NCBI GenBank assembly: GCA_050251815.1
Contig: JBFWMB010000005.1
Span: 34,278-98,277 of the forward strand
Source of the DNA: GWE2-40-63 sp050251815
Lineage (GTDB): Bacteria; Bacteroidota; Bacteroidia; Bacteroidales; SZUA-534
DNA length: 64,000 nucleotides
Reading direction: 5' to 3'
A program made the position numbers and the translations under genes. This document shows, one piece after another, positions 1-6,931 of this stretch. A model generated the notes under the pieces. That model had not been told where the DNA came from. It did not search any database and saw nothing but the letters and a program-made list of their open reading frames with translations. How positions within the stretch are numbered: position 1 is the stretch's first letter; the number at the start of each line of letters is the position of its first letter.

Positions 1-612
1 GCTTACTCCATGGCCAATCACCCGGCTGAAGGAAACATTGTAATGTTGAACATTCGTATTGCCACTCCCCCATGGGACCGCAATAAAAACCAGTTTATGA
101 ATGTGAACCCGGGTATTTGTTCTTCGTTTATATTCTCGCGCAAACCCGGCGATAAAGTAACCATTTCAGGGCCTTACGGAGAATTCTTTATCAAGGAAAC
201 CGAACGTGAAATGATGTTTATTGGTGGTGGTGCCGGTATGGCTCCCATGCGCTCACACATCTTCCACTTGTTTAAAACAGCAAAAACCGGACGCAAAACT
301 ACTTTCTGGTACGGTGCCCGTTCCATGAAAGAGGTTTTCTACAAAGAAGAATTTGATGCCATAGCTGCCGAATTCCCAAATTTTGAATGGCACCTGGCCC
401 TTTCGGAACCGCTTCCTGAAGATAACTGGCAAGGACCAACCGGATTTATTCATCAGGTAATTTTAGATAATTACCTAACCAAACACGAGGAACCCGAAGA
501 TATTGAATACTACCTTTGTGGACCTCCAATGATGAACGATGCGGTAAACAAAATGCTTTACAATCTGGGTGTTCCCGATGAAATGATAGCATTCGACGAT
601 TTTGGATCATAA
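1..612 (+). CDS. nqrF: Na+-translocating NADH:quinone reductase subunit F, C-terminal part (5' end outside window)
   Basis: NqrF is the NADH-oxidising subunit of the Na+-pumping NQR complex at the inner membrane. It passes electrons from NADH via FAD and a 2Fe-2S cluster to the membrane subunits. Only the last 203 residues are here: the reading frame is open to base 1 and begins inside the FAD-binding AYSMANHP motif. It continues through the NADH-binding GGGAGMAPMRSH segment and the LCGPPMMNDAV motif and ends with the usual AFDDFG tail. The ferredoxin-like N-terminal domain must lie upstream of the window. A strong hairpin terminator follows, so this is probably the last gene of the nqrABCDEF operon. 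The ATG at base 10 is internal, not the start. Assignment is secure. Confidence 0.95.
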   Translation, partial: AYSMANHPAEGNIVMLNIRIATPPWDRNKNQFMNVNPGICSSFIFSRKPGDKVTISGPYGEFFIKETEREMMFIGGGAGMAPMRSHIFHLFKTAKTGRKTTFWYGARSMKEVFYKEEFDAIAAEFPNFEWHLALSEPLPEDNWQGPTGFIHQVILDNYLTKHEEPEDIEYYLCGPPMMNDAVNKMLYNLGVPDEMIAFDDFGS

Positions 613-630
613 TCCAGAACATAAATACAA

Positions 631-664
631 AAAACCATCTCACGCTGTGCAGATGGTTTTTTTT
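631..664 (+). terminator. Rho-independent terminator after nqrF
   Basis: AAAACCATCT and AGATGGTTTT form a perfect 10-bp stem around a 10-nt loop, followed directly by more T residues. It closes the nqr operon just before apbE. Confidence 0.85.
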
Positions 665-694
665 GTACTTTTAAGCCCATAAAAACCTATTGCA

Positions 695-1687
695 ATGAGA
701 TTCTTACTTATAACCCTGATTGTACCTATTTTAATAAGTAGCTGTACCCAAAAACCCACGTACATAAAAAACGAAGGGTATGTTTTTGGAACTACCTATC
801 ATTTTACTTACGAAAGCCAAACCAATTACGAACCGGAACTTAAAGCACTTTTGAACGAATTTAACCGCTCGCTGAGTACATACGACCCAAATTCCATCAT
901 TAGTCGCATAAATAAAAACGATACCACCGTGGTTGCCGATTCGTTCTTTATGCAATGCTTCGAAAAGTCGATGGAGATTTCTAAAATCACCGATGGGGCT
1001 TTTGATTTAACCGTGGCTCCTGTGGTTAATGCCTGGGGTTTTGGTTTCGATGAATCGAAAAAAGCCGACTCAGCACTTATTGACAGCCTGATGCGCTCTG
1101 TGGGTTACGAAAAAGTAGTGCTTAAAAATAAAAAAATAATCAAGCAATTTGCGGGAACCATGCTCGATGCAAGCGCTGTTGCCAAAGGTCAGGGCGTTGA
1201 TGTAGCCGCTGGCTATCTCGAAAAACAAGGCATCCTGAATTACATGGTCGAAATTGGTGGCGAGGTTCGCGTAAAAGGAACCAATGCAAGCGGAACCTAC
1301 TGGAAAATCGGAATCGACAAACCCATTGAAGACCCTACGGCAAGTAATCGGGAATTGCAGGATGTTGTATTACTCACAAATAAAAGCATGGCCACTTCGG
1401 GCAACTACCGGCAATTTTATGAAAAAGACGGGATGATTTATTCGCACACCATCAATCCTAAAACCGGTTATCCGGCCCGTAACAGTTTATTAAGTGCATC
1501 GGTAATTGCTGCTGATTGCATGACTGCCGATGCCTTTGCTACCGCCTTTATGGTGATGGGCATCGATAAAAGCATTGCTTTAAGCAAAGACCTCGATTAC
1601 CTGGAAGTGTATTTTATTTATGCCGACTCAAGTAATACCATGCAGACTTTTGCATCGGAAAAGTTTAAGGAGCTTATTGCAAGGTAA
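695..1687 (+). CDS. apbE: FAD:protein FMN transferase (ApbE family lipoprotein)
   Basis: ApbE enzymes transfer FMN from FAD to a threonine of target proteins; in Na+-NQR the targets are NqrB and NqrC. The 330-residue protein starts with a lipoprotein signal (lipobox LISSC, Cys17), so it should sit in the periplasm on a membrane, where NqrC is flavinylated. Typical family motifs are present: the AKGQGVDVAAGYLEKQG segment, the IGGEVRVKG loop, and near the C-terminus HTINPKTGYPAR followed by ADCMTADAFATAFMVMG, which carries metal and FAD ligands. It lies directly behind nqrF but beyond a terminator, so it probably has its own or read-through transcription. Position next to nqrF supports NQR maturation as its job. 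Confidence 0.93.
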   Translation: MRFLLITLIVPILISSCTQKPTYIKNEGYVFGTTYHFTYESQTNYEPELKALLNEFNRSLSTYDPNSIISRINKNDTTVVADSFFMQCFEKSMEISKITDGAFDLTVAPVVNAWGFGFDESKKADSALIDSLMRSVGYEKVVLKNKKIIKQFAGTMLDASAVAKGQGVDVAAGYLEKQGILNYMVEIGGEVRVKGTNASGTYWKIGIDKPIEDPTASNRELQDVVLLTNKSMATSGNYRQFYEKDGMIYSHTINPKTGYPARNSLLSASVIAADCMTADAFATAFMVMGIDKSIALSKDLDYLEVYFIYADSSNTMQTFASEKFKELIAR

Positions 1688-1707
1688 TATACTTTTGAAT
1701 TCAAAAC

Positions 1708-1815
1708 AGGTACTTACCAAATTTAAAAAGGTTCTTACCAATTTAAAAATAGGTCTGGACTAATTTCAAAAAAGGTGCGGAAAAATTTTAAAATAGGTAC
1801 TTAAGTAATTTTACA
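1708..1815. repeat. Degenerate tandem repeat, five units of 21-22 bp
   Basis: AGGT recurs at 1708, 1729, 1751, 1773 and 1795, and AGGAC follows at 1816, giving steps of 21, 22, 22, 22 and 21 bp. The first two units read close to AGGTACTTACCAATTTAAAA, and their GGTA-CT-TACC core is an inverted repeat. Later units keep AGGT and the AATTT(N)AAA part but drift in between. It is not in any reading frame. Function unknown. Confidence 0.75.
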
Positions 1816-1857
1816 AGGACCCAATCGGTTTCAATTTATCCCCTGCAATTTTTACAG

Positions 1858-1887
1858 AAAAAAATAGCGCAATAAAAAATTGCGCTA
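1858..1887 (-). terminator. Rho-independent terminator for the small NqrM-like genes
   Basis: TAGCGCAAT and ATTGCGCTA (1865-1873 and 1879-1887) form a perfect 9-bp stem with a 5-nt loop. Read on the minus strand it is followed by seven T residues, so it serves the minus-strand genes and not apbE. Confidence 0.8.
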
Positions 1888-1913
1888 CGATTATATAAAA
1901 AAATCGATTTAGC

Positions 1914-2081
1914 TTACGATTCGCAGCTGCTAACGCAACTTCCTGTTTTTCCATCGGGACCGGGAATGGAGCAGCCGCACGATTTTTTTAATTCACGCCC
2001 CTCTTTACGGCTTAAGGTAACGGCAAACAGGCCACCCATCACTAAGGCAAGTATGGCAATGGTTACAAATATCTGAAACAT
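1914..2081 (-). CDS. Small cysteine-rich membrane protein, candidate NqrM-like NQR maturation factor
   Basis: A 55-residue protein starting MFQIFVTIAILALVMGG, with one membrane segment (about residues 3-22), a basic stretch, then a soluble tail with four cysteines: C35 and C37 in SCGCS, C49 and C53 in SCVSSC. NqrM, the factor that helps install the 2Fe-2S centre in NqrD/NqrE, is also a short single-span protein with four essential cysteines behind the membrane segment, and is often encoded next to nqrF and apbE. Layout and location therefore suggest an NqrM-like role, but this is inference; a general metal-binding small membrane protein is possible. It is the second gene of a two-gene minus-strand unit with its own terminator. 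Confidence 0.6.
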   Translation of the reverse strand: MFQIFVTIAILALVMGGLFAVTLSRKEGRELKKSCGCSIPGPDGKTGSCVSSCES

Positions 2082-2142
2082 GTTTTTTTGTTTTAAAGTT
2101 ATACCTGGTAAAGGAATAAACCCTGAAATTGTTTAGCAGAAC

Positions 2143-2364
2143 CTACTCTTTTACCACCGATAAACGTTTAAAACGCAATTCTTCTTTAACCTTTTTCTGT
2201 TCCAGCTTGTCCATGGTTTTGGCACAAACAATGCCCAACTTGCGCATATCGCGGTTGTGGCCCACATGCGTTTCCGGAAAACGCTTCTTCCTGAAAACAA
2301 TATTAAATGCCATACCCAAAAACGCCAGTCCCAACAATGCTATAGCAAGAAGCACAATTTCCAT
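2143..2364 (-). CDS. Small membrane protein beside NQR genes, possible NQR assembly factor
   Basis: A 73-residue protein with an N-terminal membrane helix (about residues 2-23), a basic patch FRKKRFPETHVG, then the segment GHNRDMRKLGIVCAKTMDKL and a charged tail that should be helical. Only one cysteine (C47) is present. I recall similar short proteins with a FPxTHVGxN...GIxC pattern in Bacteroidota near NQR or ApbE genes, but cannot confirm this without a search. It heads the two-gene unit with the four-cysteine protein and has a good upstream promoter. The plus strand also carries an open frame here; the minus frame is preferred because of its hydrophobic start and basic flank, its promoter and its partner gene. 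Confidence 0.65.
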   Translation of the reverse strand: MEIVLLAIALLGLAFLGMAFNIVFRKKRFPETHVGHNRDMRKLGIVCAKTMDKLEQKKVKEELRFKRLSVVKE

Positions 2365-2426
2365 AGTTTCAAATTTATAGTGAATTAAACCTGTAAAAAA
2401 AAACCAACCTGTTTACATTGGTGATG

Positions 2427-2456
2427 CAAAGATAAAAAAAGTTCATGCTTTCAAAA
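2427..2456 (-). promoter_or_regulatory. Bacteroidota-type promoter for the small NqrM-like unit
   Basis: On the minus strand TTTTG (2456-2452) is followed after 17 bp by TATCTTTG (2434-2427), matching the TTTG / TAnnTTTG consensus of the primary sigma factor in this phylum. Transcription would start about 55 bp before the 2364 start codon. Confidence 0.6.
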
Positions 2457-2591
2457 CATGTTTTTTGCAATGAACAATCAGAAAACATAACCGTTCTACA
2501 AGCGAAATTTAACGTAACCTTTGCTTCTTAATAAAACATTCAGGATTGGCATTCAATGTTTTAAAAGTTTAAAGACGAAAACACAAATATT

Positions 2592-5015
2592 ATGAGTACT
2601 ACAAATAAAGCGTTACAGGGTATAGGATTGACAAAGGATGAAGTATTAAGTGATTACAAACTGGCACTCATTAGCCGTAACGTAAGTATTATTGGCCGTC
2701 GCGAAGTGTTGACCGGAAAAGCCAAATTTGGAATCTTTGGCGACGGAAAAGAAATTCCCCAACTGGCTATGGCCAGGCAATTTAAAAATGGTGACTGGCG
2801 ATCGGGTTACTACCGCGACCAAACCTTTATGTTTGCCACAGGCATGTCATCGCCTTTTGAATTCTTTGCCCAATTGTACGGCGACACCAACCTGGAGAAC
2901 AACCCAAGCAATGCCGGCCGCTCATTCAACAACCACTGGGGAACCCGCATAATCGATAACGAAGGCAACTGGATTGACCAAACCCAATCAAAAAATACAG
3001 CTGCCGATTTATCGCCCACAGCCGGACAAATGCCCCGGCTTATTGGATTGGGCTACGCCTCGAAACTTTACCGAAACAATCCCGAATTAAAAGGCCTTAA
3101 AAAGTTTTCAGTCAACGGAAACGAAGTAGCTTTTGGTACCATTGGCGATGCCAGCACATCGGAAGGTCATTTTTTTGAAACACTAAATGCTGCCGGAGTA
3201 TTACAGATTCCCCTGGCTGTTTCGGTTTGGGACGATGGGTACGGAATTTCCGTTTCGAAAAAATACCAAACCACCAAGGAAAGCATCTCCGAACTTTTGT
3301 CCGGGATGGAACCTACTGCTGACAAAAAAGGGGTTAAAATTTATAAAGCTAAAGGCTGGAATTATCCGGAATTAATTACTATTTACAAAGAAGGCATTGA
3401 ACAGTGCCGTACCAATCATCAGCCCACACTGTTCCATATCGAAGAAATTACCCAGCCGCAGGGCCATTCCACATCGGGTTCGCACGAGCGTTACAAATCG
3501 AATAAACGACTCGAATGGGAAAAAGCATACGACGGTATTGCCCAAATGCGCTTGTGGCTGCTCAACGAAAAAATTGCCAACGAGTCAGAATTAACAACCA
3601 TTGAAAAAGAAGCCGAAACCGTGGCCAAAGAGGCCCGGAAAAAAGCCTGGAAAGCGTTTACCGAGCCCATAATCAAAGAAAAAGAATTGTTGCTTTCCAT
3701 CATCGAAAAGCGTAACTGCCAATGCAAAACCGAGGGGATTGACAAGGTAGCTTATTACGCCAATCAGTTGCGCAACATTTCGTTTCCCATTCGTAAAGAC
3801 AATTTTGCCACGGCAAAAAAGATACTGCGCCACGTTTGTTCCGATTGCAGCATCCGTAAAGACTTGCAGGCAGAATTAACCCAATGGCTTAGCCGGAATT
3901 ATGCCGAAAACCAGGAACGCTACAGCACCTTTTTACATAACGAACACAGCAAATCGGCACTTAAAGTGAATGCGGTGCCTGCCCTTTATTCCGACAGTTC
4001 GCCCCTGGTAAATGGCCGCGAAATTCTCCGCGATAACTACCATGTACTCTTCCAAAAGGAACCCCGGCTGGTAATTTTTGGTGAAGATACCGGAAAAATC
4101 GGCGGTGTAAACCAAACGCTTGAAGGCTTGCAGGAAAAGTTCGGTGAACTGCGGATTACCGATACCGGAATACGTGAAACAACCATCATCGGCCAGGGAA
4201 TTGGACTGGCTATGCGTGGATTGCGCCCCATTGCTGAGATTCAATACTTCGATTATATTTTGTATGGGTTACAAACCATGAGCGACGACCTGGCTACATT
4301 AAGCTGGCGTACCAAAGGCGGACAAATTGCCCCGCTAATCATCAGCACTCGAGGCCATCGCCTCGAAGGAATCTGGCATTCGGGCTCACCATTAAGTATG
4401 GTTATTAATTCAATCCGTGGAATTTATGTTTGTACACCCCGCAACATGACTCAGGCTGCCGGAATGTACAACACACTGCTCGAGGGCGAAGACCCGGCCT
4501 TGGTAATTGAACCCCTAAACGGATACCGCCTAAAAGAAAAGCGTCCCGACAACCTGGGTGAATTCAAAATTCCTTTGGGAAAACCTGAAATATTAAATTC
4601 AGGAAACGATGTTACCCTGGTAACCTATGGCTCATGTGTGCGCATTGCCGAAGATGCGGTGGAACAGCTGAAAGAGTTTAATATTTCGGTCGATTTGATT
4701 GATGTGCAAACCCTGCTCCCTTTCGATTTGGATCAAGTGATTGTTGAATCGATAAAAAAGACTGGAAAAGTTGTGTTCTTTGACGAAGATGTACCCGGAG
4801 GTGCCACAGCCTACATGATGAAAAAAGTGCTGGAAGATCAGAAAGCTTATTTCTATCTGGATGCAGCCCCGAAAACACTTTGCGCAAAAGACCACCGACC
4901 GGCTTATGGAACCGATGGCGATTACATTTCGAATCCGAATGCTGAAGATGTTTTTGAAACCATCTATAATATGATGCATGAAACCAATCCAGTAAAATTC
5001 CCAACTCTTTACTGA
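2592..5015 (+). CDS. 2-oxoacid dehydrogenase E1 component, alpha and beta subunits fused
   Basis: This 807-residue protein joins both halves of a thiamine-diphosphate E1 enzyme. Residues 1-390 resemble E1 alpha, with the cofactor-binding region from GDASTSEGHFFE (about 185) to WDDGYGIS (about 213). Residues 470-800 are the transketolase-like beta half, with VIFGEDTGKIGGV, TDTGIRETTIIGQGIGLA and the C-terminal PGGATAYMMKKVLE part. It should decarboxylate a 2-oxoacid (branched-chain oxoacid or pyruvate) and feed a lipoyl E2, which is not encoded nearby. The motif GDA replaces the textbook GDG and DDG replaces the final NN, variations also seen in branched-chain-type E1. Fused E1 genes are common in Bacteroidota. 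Substrate cannot be decided from sequence. It meets the convergent antiporter gene with no gap. Confidence 0.88.
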   Translation: MSTTNKALQGIGLTKDEVLSDYKLALISRNVSIIGRREVLTGKAKFGIFGDGKEIPQLAMARQFKNGDWRSGYYRDQTFMFATGMSSPFEFFAQLYGDTNLENNPSNAGRSFNNHWGTRIIDNEGNWIDQTQSKNTAADLSPTAGQMPRLIGLGYASKLYRNNPELKGLKKFSVNGNEVAFGTIGDASTSEGHFFETLNAAGVLQIPLAVSVWDDGYGISVSKKYQTTKESISELLSGMEPTADKKGVKIYKAKGWNYPELITIYKEGIEQCRTNHQPTLFHIEEITQPQGHSTSGSHERYKSNKRLEWEKAYDGIAQMRLWLLNEKIANESELTTIEKEAETVAKEARKKAWKAFTEPIIKEKELLLSIIEKRNCQCKTEGIDKVAYYANQLRNISFPIRKDNFATAKKILRHVCSDCSIRKDLQAELTQWLSRNYAENQERYSTFLHNEHSKSALKVNAVPALYSDSSPLVNGREILRDNYHVLFQKEPRLVIFGEDTGKIGGVNQTLEGLQEKFGELRITDTGIRETTIIGQGIGLAMRGLRPIAEIQYFDYILYGLQTMSDDLATLSWRTKGGQIAPLIISTRGHRLEGIWHSGSPLSMVINSIRGIYVCTPRNMTQAAGMYNTLLEGEDPALVIEPLNGYRLKEKRPDNLGEFKIPLGKPEILNSGNDVTLVTYGSCVRIAEDAVEQLKEFNISVDLIDVQTLLPFDLDQVIVESIKKTGKVVFFDEDVPGGATAYMMKKVLEDQKAYFYLDAAPKTLCAKDHRPAYGTDGDYISNPNAEDVFETIYNMMHETNPVKFPTLY

Positions 5016-6926
5016 TTAAGCCGTATCGGTTTTTTTCCCTAGAAGCTTGACCAGAAAGAACAGCACTACAATTCCGGCCGGAAAGGTTATCCACGATGGA
5101 ATTCCCATGGCTCCGGGTAAAACGCCAATAAAAGCAGCCACTGCACCCACAGTAAGTGCATAGGGCATTTGCGTACGCACGTGTTCTATGTGCGGACATT
5201 GGCTGGCCAGGGAGCTTAGAATTGTTGTATCGGAAATGGGAGAACAATGATCGCCCAAAACCGAACCGGCTAACACATTGGCTACCACATTATAAAAAAT
5301 AGCCAGTGAATTATCGTGGGTAAAGCTAAATTCCTGAGTTATCAGCCAGGTTGCCGGCAGCAAAAGCGGATACAGAATAGCCATGGTTCCCCATGACGAA
5401 CCCGTACTAAATGCCACCAGAGCGGCCAAAATAAAAGTTATCAATGGGACCAAAACCGGCGAAAGGCTGGCTTCGACAATCAGGTTTGAAATAAAACTGG
5501 CGGTGTGCATATGTTCTGTTACCAGGGCAATACTCCAGGCCAGTACCAGAATTACAATGGCAGTTAACATGGTCTTATAACCTTCGACCAGGCTATCGAT
5601 AGTTTCAGAAAGGGATAATAGTTTTTGACCCACAGTTAATACTATGGCAACTCCGGCAGCCAGTAACGACGACCAGAGCAATGCCTTGTAAGAATCGGAA
5701 TTGCCAATAATTGTCGATAATTTTGTTGCCCACGAAATCTCAGAATTAGCTACCAATTGGGCATCCCAACCAGTATACAATAATCCGGTAATGGTTCCCA
5801 CAATTACAACAAATACGGGAATAGCCGCATTATACCAGCGGGGCTTAATAAAACTACTTTCACTATTATCAATGCCAGACTCATTTTCCGTTGAAAGGGT
5901 ATTTCGGGCGTTAATTTCGGCAAAATACATAAGCCCGTAATCGACTCTGCGATAAATCAGAAAAAAGATAAAAACCAGGGTGAACACCGGATAAAAAGAA
6001 TAGGCCAGCGAATTAAAAAACACTTCGTACGGTGACAGGTTTAATCCGATGTGGGATATTCCCGATTGAATGTAACTCAGTTCAGCACCAATCCAAGTGG
6101 TAACAAAAGCTATGGCCGCTACAGGAGCAGCAGTACTATCGACAATATAAGCCAGTTTCTGCCGCGATATTTTTAAACGATCGGTAACGGGCCGCATGGT
6201 ATTTCCAACAACCAGGGTATTGGCATAATCGTCGAAAAAAATGGCAATGCCCAGCAACCAGGTAACCAGTTGACCTGAACGGGCTGTTGTAGCATATTTT
6301 GTTAATTTATTTACCACACCCTGCATTCCACCGTTTTTAGTAATTATAGCCACCATGCCCCCTATCATCATCGAAAAAACAATAATGGCAATATGCCCGG
6401 GATCGCGCAAGGAATCAATAATATATGTATCGATAATTGATAAAAACCCTTTAGGAATCCCAAGCCAAACAGAACCTGTTTGGTAGGTGAATATAATAGA
6501 TGTGCCAACCAGTATTCCGGTGATTAATGAGGTAATTACCTCGCGAAACATAAGTGCCATCAATATGGCAATTAAAGGTGGTAGTATTGAAAGCCAGAGC
6601 GGAATAGGGTTTACAGGAATGCTTAGCTGATGCTCAGTAATTAGAATTTCACATTTTTTAGTAAACTTATGGTTTAGTGAGCCCTGTCCATTAACCAAAT
6701 CAATCCGATAGACTATATTATCAATACTAACATCCAGAAACAAAAGCGAATCGGCGGGGTAAGTTTTAAAAACTAATTCAGTTTCAATTCCTTTAACAAG
6801 AATATCAGGCATAGTAACTGAAACCCGATTGTTTTGTCCAAACAAATTACCCGTAAGCAAAAGGCCGACAGCAAGTATAATTCCGATTCCCAACTTTTTT
6901 GAACTAAAATGTGGATAAAATACCAT
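5016..6926 (-). CDS. NhaC-family Na+/H+ antiporter with N-terminal periplasmic domain
   Basis: A 636-residue inner-membrane protein. From about residue 105 it is a polytopic transporter of the NhaC type, with conserved segments such as FFDDYANTLVVGNTMRP and STGSSWGTMAILYPL and a C-terminal GDHCSPISDTTILSS motif. Before this it carries a signal-like hydrophobic start (residues 11-31, ending NLFGQ) and about 70 residues of beta-rich sequence that should lie outside the inner membrane, an extension not present in simple NhaC. Expected role: exchange of Na+ for H+, possibly amino or organic acids in some relatives. It is the last gene of a minus-strand unit, only 5 bp behind the Wzc-like kinase gene, an unusual partner. 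Confidence 0.85.
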   Translation of the reverse strand: MVFYPHFSSKKLGIGIILAVGLLLTGNLFGQNNRVSVTMPDILVKGIETELVFKTYPADSLLFLDVSIDNIVYRIDLVNGQGSLNHKFTKKCEILITEHQLSIPVNPIPLWLSILPPLIAILMALMFREVITSLITGILVGTSIIFTYQTGSVWLGIPKGFLSIIDTYIIDSLRDPGHIAIIVFSMMIGGMVAIITKNGGMQGVVNKLTKYATTARSGQLVTWLLGIAIFFDDYANTLVVGNTMRPVTDRLKISRQKLAYIVDSTAAPVAAIAFVTTWIGAELSYIQSGISHIGLNLSPYEVFFNSLAYSFYPVFTLVFIFFLIYRRVDYGLMYFAEINARNTLSTENESGIDNSESSFIKPRWYNAAIPVFVVIVGTITGLLYTGWDAQLVANSEISWATKLSTIIGNSDSYKALLWSSLLAAGVAIVLTVGQKLLSLSETIDSLVEGYKTMLTAIVILVLAWSIALVTEHMHTASFISNLIVEASLSPVLVPLITFILAALVAFSTGSSWGTMAILYPLLLPATWLITQEFSFTHDNSLAIFYNVVANVLAGSVLGDHCSPISDTTILSSLASQCPHIEHVRTQMPYALTVGAVAAFIGVLPGAMGIPSWITFPAGIVVLFFLVKLLGKKTDTA

Positions 6927-6931
6927 GTATC

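Larger units (their letters stand above)
1688..1913. other. Intergenic stretch between convergent apbE and small minus-strand gene
   Basis: No reading frame of interest. It holds a degenerate 22-bp tandem repeat (1708-1815) and a terminator hairpin serving the minus-strand genes (1858-1887), both listed separately. Confidence 0.7.

Noticed and set aside
2129..2380. Plus-strand reading frame opposite the 73-residue membrane protein
   Set aside because: No hydrophobic or domain signature; the minus-strand frame has a membrane helix, a promoter, a terminator and a matching neighbour.
4678..5247. 189-residue minus-strand frame spanning the E1/antiporter junction
   Set aside because: It overlaps both well-supported genes and its translation has no recognisable domain; it is a shadow frame.
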